A stretch of DNA of 10,240 bases from Chryseobacterium sp. UBA6632 (GTDB lineage Bacteria > Bacteroidota > Bacteroidia > Flavobacteriales > Weeksellaceae). Below, one piece after another: positions 1 to 7,295 of this stretch. The stretch's first letter is position 1. Each line of letters opens with the position of its first letter. Position numbers and translations under genes: made by a program. The notes beneath the pieces are model-generated. The model was not told the DNA's origin, made no database searches, and saw only the letters and a list, made by a program, of their open reading frames with translations. The DNA lies in NCBI GenBank assembly GCA_002455915.1, contig DKLU01000326.1, positions 1 through 10,240 of the forward strand, in the 5' to 3' direction.

Positions 1-958
<958 letters not shown>

Positions 959-1134
959 TTGGTAAAAAAAAGATTTTTATCATGCTTTTTCTCCTCGAAA
1001 AAGGATTATGAATTTAAATACAATTAGAATAATAAAGCAAAGATGTTTTACATTAAGATTTTAATTTTTGAAAATTCACCAAACAATAAAAACATTTAGT
1101 GATTAAAATTCAATTTAAATATTTTTTAGTTAAG

Positions 1135-1326
1135 ATAAAAATTCATGAAATTCCTGTTAAATTTCGCAAAAACTCCAATTGTAAAGATACTTTGATGGAT
1201 GAACAAATAGGAAGGATGCAGATGAAAATTTGAGAAAAGTAATTTTCTCGATCCATTAAAATATCTCTTTATAATAAACAGTTTTTTAAAATATTTAACT
1301 AAAAATATTTTTCATTTTTTTTTTAT
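1135..1326. repeat. Long imperfect inverted repeat in the atpD-ribF intergenic region
   Basis: The gap between the divergent atpD and ribF (909-1434) contains no credible ORF but folds on itself. The core is 1178-1200 pairing with 1251-1275: about 22 pairs, with one C-A mismatch, two G-T pairs and a 2-nt bulge. Inside it, GAGAAAA (1232-1238) and TTTTCTC (1243-1249) close a GTAA loop of GNRA type. Outside, shorter blocks continue in register: 1168-1173 with 1281-1286, GTTAAAT 1156-1162 with ATTTAAC 1293-1299, ATGAAA 1145-1150 with TTTCAT 1310-1315, and an A/T run at each end. Separately, AAATATTTTTTAGTTAA (1117-1133) is a near-perfect inverted copy of 1295-1310 and would compete. The core is convincing; the outer A/T pairing could be chance. 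It could be a structured RNA, a decayed miniature element, or a cruciform-forming site. The rest of the gap is plain AT-rich sequence plus the two promoters. Confidence 0.5.
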
Positions 1327-1406
1327 TCGTTGACTCTAAAACTGAATTAAATCAGCACTATTGAAAATAACTCTTATTATATAATACCAGATAATTTTAA
1401 AGGCTT

Positions 1407-1414
1407 TATATTTG
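1407..1414 (+). promoter_or_regulatory. Probable -7 element of the ribF promoter
   Basis: TATATTTG matches the Bacteroidota -7 consensus TAnnTTTG and is identical to the atpD box. It lies 20 nt before the ribF start, so the leader would be about 14 nt. No TTG is present at the expected -33 spacing (TAC at 1385-1387), so the upstream half is weak or absent. Confidence 0.5.
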
Positions 1415-1434
1415 CAGTCAAATTTTTTTCCGTT

Positions 1435-2355
1435 TTGAAAGCTTTCAGGAATTTTACAGATTACTCTTCTCAGAAGCCTTTAGCATTGTCTTTAGGAATG
1501 TTCGACGGGGTACATCTTGGTCATAAAAGTATTATAGATGAATTATTAAACATTGGTTCTGAAAACCATTTGGAGACTGCTGTGCTTACTTTCTGGCCAC
1601 ATCCGAGATTCGTTTTCAATCCCAATGAAAATCTGAAACTTCTTAATACGCTGGAAGAGAAGAAATTTTTGATGGAAAAATACGGCATCGACAATCTATT
1701 CTTAAAAGAGTTCGATGAAGAATTCAGAAATCTTACCGGAGAAGAATTTGTTCGCCAGATTTTAATTGATAAGCTAAATGTTAAATATTTAATTATCGGT
1801 TATGACCATTCTTTCGGAAAAAATAAAAGCGGAAACTTTGAATTGCTTCAAAAACTTTCAAAGGAATTGGATTTTGAAGTCGAACAAATGGAAGCCATCA
1901 ATATTCATGAAAATAATATCAGTTCCACAAAAGTTCGCAATGCTCTTTTAGCAGGAAACATAAAAGAAGCCAATGAAATGTTGGGCTACTCCTACTCTGT
2001 TTCCGGAACCATTGTTCATGGCAAAAAAATCGGAAGAACGATTGGTTATCCTACCGCTAATATCGAAACAGAAACCATTAAACTTTTACCTAAAAAAGGC
2101 GCTTATATTGTTGAAGTTTTCGTAAAAGGTCAACAATATAAAGGAATGCTAAGCGTTGGAACCAACCCGACCGTAAACGGAGAAAAGCTAACTGTCGAAG
2201 TTTACATTCTCGATTTTGAAGGAGATATTTACGACGAAAAAATTACTGTAAAGTTCAGAGATTTCCTTCACGACGAAATAAAATTCGAGGGGCTGGAAAA
2301 ATTAATTGAAAGGTTGGATGAAGATAAAAGATTAACTGAAGAGTTTCAGTTTTAA
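1435..2355 (+). CDS. ribF: Bifunctional riboflavin kinase / FAD synthetase
   Basis: This cytoplasmic enzyme phosphorylates riboflavin to FMN and then adenylylates FMN to FAD. The N-terminal nucleotidyltransferase domain shows GMFDGVHLGH (21-30, with the HxGH signature at 27-30), GYDHSFG (122-128) and ISSTKVR (162-168). The C-terminal riboflavin kinase domain shows IGYPTANI (203-210, PTAN motif), GTNPTVNGE (242-250) and VEVYILDF (254-261), where E255 is in the position of the catalytic base. The length of 306 residues is normal. The start is TTG: no ATG or GTG lies upstream in frame, and the next ATG (1498) would cut into the nucleotide-binding motif. No Shine-Dalgarno site is seen. The stop overlaps by 4 nt the stop of the convergent YjbR-family gene. 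Confidence 0.96.
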   Translation: MKAFRNFTDYSSQKPLALSLGMFDGVHLGHKSIIDELLNIGSENHLETAVLTFWPHPRFVFNPNENLKLLNTLEEKKFLMEKYGIDNLFLKEFDEEFRNLTGEEFVRQILIDKLNVKYLIIGYDHSFGKNKSGNFELLQKLSKELDFEVEQMEAINIHENNISSTKVRNALLAGNIKEANEMLGYSYSVSGTIVHGKKIGRTIGYPTANIETETIKLLPKKGAYIVEVFVKGQQYKGMLSVGTNPTVNGEKLTVEVYILDFEGDIYDEKITVKFRDFLHDEIKFEGLEKLIERLDEDKRLTEEFQF

Positions 2356-2705
2356 GAACTTAAAATCTCCTCTTTAGCCTTCTTAGTTAATGATTTAAAT
2401 ACCAATTCATACGACTGGTCGATTAATTTAAATATCAAATCTCTTTTTAAACCATCTGCCATTACCGAATTCCAATGTGTTTTATTCATGTGAAATGCTC
2501 CTGTAATCTGTGGATATTGCTCACGAAGCTCTGCACTCCATTCCGGATCTGTTTTTACATTGATACTTAAAGGTTGTTTTTCAAGAGCCATCAGCAAGAA
2601 CATTTTGGTTCCCACTTTCATCACCAATGTTTCATTATCAAAAGGAAAACTTTCTGTAACTCCTTTTTTCGCAAGGCAATAATCTAAAATTTCGTTGGCA
2701 TCCAT
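2352..2705 (-). CDS. MmcQ/YjbR family protein
   Basis: This 117-residue protein belongs to the MmcQ/YjbR family, small soluble proteins with a CyaY-like alpha/beta fold whose function is not firmly established; DNA binding has been proposed from the fold. Family marks are SFPFDNETLVMKVG (19-32), the hydrophobic strand MFLLMALE (35-42), LSINVKTDPEW (46-56), LREQYPQITGAFHMNK (60-75) and HWNSV (77-81). The length is typical of the family, which is normally complete as a single domain. The start is ATG at 2703-2705. The last codon overlaps the end of ribF tail to tail, so the two transcripts must read into each other. No TAnnTTTG box is visible upstream; the leader is a TAATNNN heptad repeat. Confidence 0.9.
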   Translation of the reverse strand: MDANEILDYCLAKKGVTESFPFDNETLVMKVGTKMFLLMALEKQPLSINVKTDPEWSAELREQYPQITGAFHMNKTHWNSVMADGLKRDLIFKLIDQSYELVFKSLTKKAKEEILSS

Positions 2706-2716
2706 GGTTTTATAAG

Positions 2717-2744
2717 TAATAAATAATGGGTAATGAGTAATTTT
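2717..2744. repeat. Heptad tandem repeat TAATNNN in the leader of the YjbR-family gene
   Basis: Four units in perfect 7-nt phase are seen: TAATAAA, TAATGGG, TAATGAG and TAATTTT. The 13-mer ATAAGTAATAAAT that opens it (2712-2724) recurs at the start of kdsB (5851-5863). It is a low-complexity intergenic repeat and its function is unknown. Confidence 0.45.
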
Positions 2745-2754
2745 TATTATTTAC

Positions 2755-2864
2755 AGATGCTTCGACAGGCTCAGCATGACATTTCTAATACTAATTTTAT
2801 AATAAGCTTCACGCTTTAGAAGTTAATTTGTAGCGATGTCATGCTGAGCAAAGCCGAAGCATCT
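2755..2864. repeat. REP-like palindromic intergenic element, copy 1
   Basis: The arms are 2755-2782 and 2836-2864. The outer 10 bp (AGATGCTTCG with its complement) and the inner 13 bp (CTCAGCATGACAT with its complement) pair perfectly; only ACAGG against the complement of CAAAGC differs between them. The roughly 53-nt loop shares its edges (TTCTAATA and TGTAGCG) with the copy at 3632-3722. The core CTTCGACAGGCTCAGC is a sequence I recall as a widespread intergenic palindrome in flavobacteria. Here it lies between two divergent gene starts, so it cannot simply be a terminator for either gene. Confidence 0.8.
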
Positions 2865-2952
2865 TTTCAATACTTAAATTTAAATATTAAAATTTACGCC
2901 AAATTTAGTAAATTTAAGAAGGAAAACATCATCAACATAAATCAAAAATAAT

Positions 2953-3609
2953 ATGAAAGCTCTCGTTATAGGTGCTACAGGCGCTACAGGAAAAGATTTG
3001 GTCAGTCAGTTACTTAATGATAAAGATTTTGAGGAGGTTCATATTTTTGTACGAAAACCTATTGATATTCAAAATGATAAATTAAAAACTCATATCGTAA
3101 ATTTTGAAAATCCTGACGAGTGGAAAGATAGAGTAAAAGGTGATGTTGCTTTCTCATGCCTCGGAACAACTTTGAAAACTGCGGGAAGCAAAGAAGCTCA
3201 AAGAAAGGTCGATTACGATTATCAATACGAATTTGCAAAAGCTGCCAAAGAAAATGAAGTGGAAGATTATATTTTGGTCTCCGCGTATGGGGCGAATCCA
3301 AAGTCTAAAATTTTCTATTCTAAAATGAAAGGCGAATTGGAAGAAGCTGTAAAACAGTTACATTTCAACAAAATAACCATTTTTAAACCTGGAATGCTGG
3401 AAAGAAAAGATTCCGACAGAACCGGAGAAGTTTTGGGAAGCCGAATTATAAAATTTGCGAATAAATTAGGCTTATTGGAAAGTCAAAAACCTTTACCAAC
3501 TGATGTTTTAGCCAAAGCAATGATTAATTCTTCAAAGATAAAAAGCAATGGATATTCCAGTATTAAACTGGGAAATATTTTTTGTTTCGCAGAGAAAAGT
3601 AATGAATAA
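2953..3609 (+). CDS. NAD(P)-binding atypical short-chain dehydrogenase-like protein (HTATIP2/TIP30-like)
   Basis: This 218-residue Rossmann-fold protein is probably an NAD(P)H-dependent oxidoreductase or isomerase of unknown substrate. The dinucleotide-binding motif GATGATG is at residues 7-13, directly after the first beta strand (MKALVI). SCLGTT (68-73) is the usual strand-4 motif, S110 in LVSAYGA is in the catalytic Ser region, and YSKMK (122-126) is the YxxxK active-site pair. IFKPGMLERK (143-152) matches the RPGxLxxR motif of HTATIP2-like atypical SDRs. There is no signal peptide, so the protein is cytoplasmic. The start is ATG; a poor promoter-like pair (TTA-N19-TAAATTTA, ending 2916) is not convincing. 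The gene stands alone between two copies of the same palindrome. The fold is secure and the reaction is not assignable. Confidence 0.88.
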   Translation: MKALVIGATGATGKDLVSQLLNDKDFEEVHIFVRKPIDIQNDKLKTHIVNFENPDEWKDRVKGDVAFSCLGTTLKTAGSKEAQRKVDYDYQYEFAKAAKENEVEDYILVSAYGANPKSKIFYSKMKGELEEAVKQLHFNKITIFKPGMLERKDSDRTGEVLGSRIIKFANKLGLLESQKPLPTDVLAKAMINSSKIKSNGYSSIKLGNIFCFAEKSNE

Positions 3610-3631
3610 TTTTAGTCTGAAATAGGAATAA

Positions 3632-3722
3632 ACGCTTCGACAAGCTCAGCGTGACATTTCTAATATTAACTTCTTTTTAAAAGAATAGTTGTAGCGATGG
3701 GTCGCTGAGCCTGTCGAAGCGT
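3632..3722. repeat. REP-like palindromic intergenic element, copy 2
   Basis: ACGCTTCGACAAGCTCAGCG (3632-3651) pairs with 3703-3722 over 20 bp with a single mismatch (a G-U pair if the minus strand is transcribed). The 51-nt loop begins TGACATTTCTAATATTAA and ends TTGTAGCGATGGGT, shared in large part with copy 1, so the two are members of one family in the same orientation. It lies between convergent genes. Confidence 0.82.
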
Positions 3723-3734
3723 CATTATTTTTTT
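3632..3734 (+). terminator. Probable rho-independent terminator of the SDR-like gene
   Basis: The 20-bp stem of palindrome copy 2 is followed on the plus strand by a T-rich tract with seven consecutive T at 3728-3734, beginning 23 nt after the gene's stop. The long loop is atypical for an intrinsic terminator. The T tract runs into the 3' end of the opposing peroxidase gene, and on the minus strand no comparable T run follows the stem. Confidence 0.5.
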
Positions 3735-3738
3735 ATTT

Positions 3739-4314
3739 TTATTTAAAATACTTTGTAATCGCGTCACTCGTAGGCTTCGTTGTGCTTACAAAAGAATCGA
3801 TTAGTTTTCCGTTTTCATCAACTAAAAATTTTGTAAAATTCCAAAGGATGGTTGTATTTTTTACTCCGTTTAAATCTTTTTCAGTTAAATATTTAAATAT
3901 CGGCGCAGTATCATCTCCTTTCACAGAAACTTTAGCAGCCAAAGGGAATGTTACGCCATAATTCTTTTGGCAGAAAGCTCCGATTTCGGTATTTGTTCCT
4001 GGTTCCTGACCTCCAAAATTGTTGGCAGGGAAACCTACTACAACCACTTTATCTTTATACTCTTCAGAAACCTTTTCAAGATCAGCATATTGCGGAGTAA
4101 ATCCACATTCTGACGCTGTGTTTACAATAAGAATTTTCTTTCCTTTAAAATCTGCAAAGTTAATTTCCTTACCGTCAAGGCTTTCCACTTTGAAATCGTA
4201 TATTGATTTTCCCATAAGTTCGTTGGTTTTAGCTTTAGAAACTTCACTTTTCTGATTCATGCAACTTTGTAAAAACGCTACAAATGAAAGCATCAGTAAA
4301 AAAATCTTTTTCAT
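3739..4314 (-). CDS. Glutathione peroxidase family lipoprotein (thiol peroxidase)
   Basis: This is a non-seleno glutathione-peroxidase-family enzyme that reduces hydrogen peroxide or lipid peroxides, in bacteria probably with thioredoxin-like donors. A lipoprotein signal (MKKIFLLMLSFVAFLQSC, lipobox LQSC, Cys18) places it on the periplasmic side of a membrane. The catalytic set is present: C70 in NTASECGFTPQY, Q103 in FGGQEPG, and W158-N159 in LWNFTKF. C115 (GAFCQKNYGVTFP) occupies the position of the resolving Cys of thioredoxin-dependent relatives, while the FPCNQF cysteine is Ala97 (FPANNF). Lys before the catalytic Cys in the usual NTASKCG is Glu69 here. The length of 191 is a ~160-residue domain plus signal and linker. 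It follows the LolA-like gene by 41 nt with no visible promoter, so co-transcription is likely. Confidence 0.95.
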   Translation of the reverse strand: MKKIFLLMLSFVAFLQSCMNQKSEVSKAKTNELMGKSIYDFKVESLDGKEINFADFKGKKILIVNTASECGFTPQYADLEKVSEEYKDKVVVVGFPANNFGGQEPGTNTEIGAFCQKNYGVTFPLAAKVSVKGDDTAPIFKYLTEKDLNGVKNTTILWNFTKFLVDENGKLIDSFVSTTKPTSDAITKYFK

Positions 4315-4355
4315 TTTTAAGATTATTTAGAAGCAGATTTTCTGCAATTATTCAA

Positions 4356-5018
4356 TTAAAATTTAAAAATATTCGTTGGAAACACTTTATTGATATCTAC
4401 TTTATTCAAAAGCATTACATAATCGCCATCTTTTTTAGGACTTGAAGATTCTATTCTGAAAGGCATGGATAAATTCCCTACTTTTTTATAATCAGAATAA
4501 ATCAGAGTTTCTTCTTTTTTAACTTCCTTCAAAAGCATATACGTTTTCGTATCAAAATAGTACATGTTTTTGTTTACATTTTTCGTTAATTCAACCTTAT
4601 GACAGTAGATATCTCCTACTTTTTCCTTTCCTAAATATTTAGCTTCAAAACCTTTATTTTCCCAATCAATAAAGTCATTATCAAAACTTTCCGGGATATA
4701 TTCAGCATATTCCTGAAGTTTATTGGTTGCATAGTTCATTGCATATCCTTTCGTTCCGTCGTAGCCTTCAATTGCAGTATCTTTTCCGCCGATGGTGATT
4801 ACAGTTTTTGTAAGATTCGGACGTTGCTGATATATTTTAATAGGATATTCGTCTTTAACTCCCAAAATTACTTTTCCTTGCAGCAATACTGAATTCAATA
4901 ACTTCCAATTGGTTAATCCTCCCGATAATTCGATGTTTTTATCTATGATTTCTTTTGCAGTCTGCGCAAAAATTGTTTGAGAAAATATCAGGACGAAAAC
5001 TAAAAGTAACTTCTTCAT
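4356..5018 (-). CDS. Secreted LolA-like (outer-membrane lipoprotein-sorting-like) protein
   Basis: This 220-residue exported protein has a cleavable Sec signal (MKKLLLVFVLIFSQTIFA, cleavage likely near residue 18) and a body made largely of beta strands, resembling the LolA/LolB-like superfamily often annotated in Bacteroidota as outer membrane lipoprotein-sorting protein. Supporting motifs are AKEIIDKNIELSGG (21-34), EGYDGTKGYAM (84-94), GKEKVGDIYCHKVELT (130-145), YYFDTKTYMLLKE (153-165) and YSDYKKVGNLSMPFRIE (174-190). There is no lipobox, so it should be soluble in the periplasm. It is not the canonical LolA by length or motif set, and its ligand is unknown. A TATATTTG box 19 nt upstream of the ATG suggests its own promoter, and the downstream peroxidase lipoprotein probably shares it. 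Confidence 0.75.
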   Translation of the reverse strand: MKKLLLVFVLIFSQTIFAQTAKEIIDKNIELSGGLTNWKLLNSVLLQGKVILGVKDEYPIKIYQQRPNLTKTVITIGGKDTAIEGYDGTKGYAMNYATNKLQEYAEYIPESFDNDFIDWENKGFEAKYLGKEKVGDIYCHKVELTKNVNKNMYYFDTKTYMLLKEVKKEETLIYSDYKKVGNLSMPFRIESSSPKKDGDYVMLLNKVDINKVFPTNIFKF

Positions 5019-5036
5019 TAATTTTATTTATAAATT

Positions 5037-5044
5037 CAAATATA
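5037..5044 (-). promoter_or_regulatory. Probable -7 element for the LolA-like/peroxidase pair
   Basis: On the minus strand this reads TATATTTG, matching TAnnTTTG, with a predicted leader of about 12 nt to the ATG at 5018. The -33 position at 19-nt spacing reads CAA rather than TTG, so only half of the promoter is supported. Confidence 0.5.
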
Positions 5045-5051
5045 ACTTTTT

Positions 5052-5087
5052 TAATTTGAAAATTTGGAAATGCAGTAATTTGAAAAT
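5052..5087. repeat. 12-bp direct repeat TAATTTGAAAAT upstream of the LolA-like gene
   Basis: TAATTTGAAAAT occurs at 5052-5063 and again at 5076-5087, 24 nt apart, overlapping and preceding the -33 region of the promoter for the LolA-like gene. The AT-only palindrome ATATTTT-C-AAAATAT (5101-5115) follows. It could be an operator, or chance in AT-rich DNA. Confidence 0.3.
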
Positions 5088-5129
5088 ACAAGTTAGCATC
5101 ATATTTTCAAAATATTTAATTAAAAAATT

Positions 5130-5852
5130 TTAAATTAATTTCCTTGCTTTTTCTAAATCTTCTGGGGTATCGATACCTACTCCGATGAAATTGGTTTCTA
5201 TCAGCTTGATTTTCATGCCATATTCCAGATACCGGATGCATTCTATTTTTTCTGAAATTTCCAAAGGTTTCATTTCCAATTTTGAAAACTGAATTAAAGC
5301 ATGTTTTCTGAAAGCGTAAACTCCGATATGTTTAAAATATTCAACATCAAAAGAAATTTCTCTATGAAAAGGAATCACAGAACGACTGAAATATAAAGCA
5401 AAACCATTATTATCCGTAATTACTTTTACGTTATTAGGGTTTTCAACTTCTTCCTTTTCAGTCAGTTTTATTTTTAGTGAAGCTAAAGAAATTTCTTGGT
5501 TTTCATCGTTATGAAAAACTTCAATAAGCTGTTTTAAAGGTTCTAATTTTAAAAATGGTTCGTCCCCCTGAACGTTTATAACAATATCACAATCAATATT
5601 TTGTACGGCTTCTGCAATTCGATCGCTTCCAGTTTCATGTTGACCAGTCATCACTGCTTTTCCGCCATTTTTTACAATTTCATCAAAAATAATTTCTGAA
5701 TCTGTCGCCACAAAAACTTCTTCGAATAAACCTGTTTCCACAACATTTTGATAGGTTGTTGTGATAACTGTTTTTTCGCCTAACATCTGCATTAATTTAG
5801 CCGGAAAACGGCTTGCTTCGTAACGTGCGGGAATGACTGCGATTATTTTCAT
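5130..5852 (-). CDS. kdsB: 3-deoxy-manno-octulosonate cytidylyltransferase (CMP-Kdo synthetase)
   Basis: KdsB joins CTP and Kdo to give CMP-Kdo in the cytoplasm, the activated sugar for the inner core of lipopolysaccharide. The 240-residue product begins [20 protein letters not shown] (1-20), the nucleotide-binding signature. [14 protein letters not shown] (69-82), NVQGDEPF (93-100), [13 protein letters not shown] (174-186), [15 protein letters not shown] (201-215) and GIDTPEDL (226-233, metal-binding Asp) follow in family order. The ATG at 5850-5852 is chosen because the reading frame upstream to 5921 only translates an intergenic palindrome and would add 23 unrelated residues. The gene follows the aminotransferase by 92 nt, a gap filled by that palindrome; no promoter is seen, so it is probably the third gene of a row with the phosphohexomutase and aminotransferase. 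Confidence 0.96.
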   Translation of the reverse strand: MKIIAVIPARYEASRFPAKLMQMLGEKTVITTTYQNVVETGLFEEVFVATDSEIIFDEIVKNGGKAVMTGQHETGSDRIAEAVQNIDCDIVINVQGDEPFLKLEPLKQLIEVFHNDENQEISLASLKIKLTEKEEVENPNNVKVITDNNGFALYFSRSVIPFHREISFDVEYFKHIGVYAFRKHALIQFSKLEMKPLEISEKIECIRYLEYGMKIKLIETNFIGVGIDTPEDLEKARKLI

Positions 5853-5868
5853 AAGTAATAAATTAATG

Positions 5869-5942
5869 TAACAATCTAACAATGTATCCATGTAACAATC
5901 AGTAACATGGTATTGATACACTGTTAGATTGATATATTGTTA
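5869..5942. repeat. Octamer-phased palindromic intergenic element (kdsB-aminotransferase junction)
   Basis: The 74 bp can be cut into octamers: TAACAATC, TAACAATG, TATCCATG, TAACAATC, (AG), TAACATGG, then the inverted half TATTGATA, CACTGTTA, GATTGATA, TATTGTTA. The left half is built on TAACAATN and the right half on its complement, so the whole is a tandem repeat and an imperfect hairpin at once. It begins 16 nt before the kdsB start and ends 2 nt from the aminotransferase stop, filling the junction. The element at 7234-7289 is of the same kind. Confidence 0.7.
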
Positions 5943-5944
5943 AA

Positions 5945-7198
5945 TTATTTAAGATTATTCAAAGCATTCTCCAATTTTGGCATCATTGAAGCAATTTCTT
6001 CAGTAGCCAAACCACCCACAGAAGCTCTGAACCAAGGCTCAGATTTTTCTTCTCCGAACGCTGAGAAAGGAACCAAAGCAACACCCGCTTCATTGATTAA
6101 ATAAAATACCAAATCAGAAGAATTTTCAATAACAGAACCATCCGGTTTAGTTTTTCCGATATAATCTAATTTAATGGTAAGGTAAAGAGCTCCCATCGGT
6201 TCGATACTGTCAACTGCAAGACCTTTTCCTTTTAAATCCTGAATCCCACTGTGAAGAACTTTCAAGCTAGCTTCTAATTTATTTTTGAAATCTTCCACGA
6301 AAGCGTTTACTTCCTCCGGATTTTCGTAATATTTTGCAGTCGCTTCCTGCTCTGGTTTTGGTGCCCAAGCTCCAACGTGCGTAAGAAGAGCCTTCATTTT
6401 ATCCAAAATATGAGAAGGACCGAATCCCCAGCCTACACGAACTCCTGTCGCAGCAAGGCATTTTGAGATACCGTCGATATAAATTGTATATTCTCTCATT
6501 TCTGGGAAAAGAGACACCGGATCGACGTGCTCTGCTCCAAAAGTAAGGTTAGAATAAATTTGGTCATACATTAAGTATAAAGGTTTTTCATCTTCACCTC
6601 TTTTCTGGTTTTCCTCTAAAATTAATTCACAAATCTCAGAAAGTTGCTCTTTAGTGAACATAGTTCCTGTTGGATTCAAAGGCGAACAAAGCGCTACTAA
6701 AACCGCTCCTGACAAATGAGGTCTTAAATCATCCGCAGTTGGAAGGAAATTGTTTTCCGGTGTTGTTTTTACTTCAATTGCATCAGCCGAAGTAAGGTAA
6801 GCATAGTGATTGTTGTTCCAAGAAGGTGTTGGATAAACTACTTTATCACCTTCGTCAACGATTGTTTTATAAACCGCATAGATCAATGGTCTTGAACCCG
6901 CCGTGATCAAAATATCATTTGGAGAATAATCTAAATTCCATCTTGTTTTAAGGTCTTTAGAAACCTCTTTTCTTAAAGATAAAAGTCCGTTAGCAGGCGG
7001 ATAATTAGTCAGATTATTCTGATAAGCCTTCTGAATTTCCTCCTTCAATTTTGCAGGAATCGGATAAATATTAGAATTTAAATCACCAATCGTAAGATTA
7101 GCAATCTCCGCTCCTTTTGCCTTTAAATCATTTACTTCGTTACCAATTTTTACAATTTCAGAACCAATCAGGTTCGCCGCTAATTTTGAAACTTTCAC
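5945..7198 (-). CDS. Pyridoxal-phosphate-dependent aminotransferase, class I/II
   Basis: This cytoplasmic fold-type I PLP enzyme moves an amino group between an amino acid and a 2-oxo acid. The Schiff-base lysine is K246 in DGISKCLAATGVRVGW (242-257), with R254 of the same motif contacting PLP phosphate. W127 (TPSW) is the ring-stacking aromatic, N175 lies in SPLNPTGT (172-179), D212 and Y215 in YDQIY bind the cofactor, and R391 (WFRAS) should hold the substrate carboxylate. Length 417 is normal to slightly long. The sequence resembles aspartate aminotransferases of the I-alpha/I-gamma type, but substrate cannot be fixed from sequence; aspartate, aromatic or branched-chain use are all possible. 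It follows the phosphohexomutase by 97 nt with a palindrome in the gap and no visible promoter. The ATG start is preceded by an A/T-only leader without a Shine-Dalgarno site. Confidence 0.93.
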   Translation of the reverse strand: MKVSKLAANLIGSEIVKIGNEVNDLKAKGAEIANLTIGDLNSNIYPIPAKLKEEIQKAYQNNLTNYPPANGLLSLRKEVSKDLKTRWNLDYSPNDILITAGSRPLIYAVYKTIVDEGDKVVYPTPSWNNNHYAYLTSADAIEVKTTPENNFLPTADDLRPHLSGAVLVALCSPLNPTGTMFTKEQLSEICELILEENQKRGEDEKPLYLMYDQIYSNLTFGAEHVDPVSLFPEMREYTIYIDGISKCLAATGVRVGWGFGPSHILDKMKALLTHVGAWAPKPEQEATAKYYENPEEVNAFVEDFKNKLEASLKVLHSGIQDLKGKGLAVDSIEPMGALYLTIKLDYIGKTKPDGSVIENSSDLVFYLINEAGVALVPFSAFGEEKSEPWFRASVGGLATEEIASMMPKLENALNNLK

Positions 7199-7233
7199 TT
7201 TTATTTTTATTTAATTATTTTAATGTAAGAATT

Positions 7234-7289
7234 TAACAAGGTACCAGTTTAACAATATTGGTATATTACTAGACTGGTACATTGTTACA
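7234..7289. repeat. Octamer-phased palindromic intergenic element (aminotransferase-phosphohexomutase junction)
   Basis: The 56 bp are exactly seven octamers: TAACAAGG, TACCAGTT, TAACAATA, TTGGTATA, TTACTAGA, CTGGTACA and TTGTTACA. The arms 7234-7251 and 7270-7287 pair at 16 of 18 positions around an 18-nt loop. The unit TAACAAN, the 8-nt period and the mirrored second half are shared with the element at 5869-5942. It ends 6 nt from the phosphohexomutase stop. Confidence 0.68.
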
Positions 7290-7295
7290 TTTATT

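Noticed and set aside
985..1003. Hairpin CTTTTTC-TCCTC-GAAAAAG upstream of the atpD promoter
   Set aside because: It is a 7-bp stem of mostly A/T pairs with no flanking context; chance is likely in this AT-rich gap.
2909..2916. TAAATTTA with TTA 19 nt upstream as promoter of the SDR-like gene
   Set aside because: Each half has one mismatch to the Bacteroidota consensus and such matches are frequent in this AT-rich stretch.
4333..4345. Small hairpin GCAGA-TTT-TCTGC between the LolA-like and peroxidase genes
   Set aside because: The 5-bp stem is without a T run, too weak to call a terminator or attenuator.
5853..5921. In-frame 23-residue N-terminal extension of kdsB
   Set aside because: It is only a translation of the octamer palindrome; the family N terminus [17 protein letters not shown] begins at 5852.
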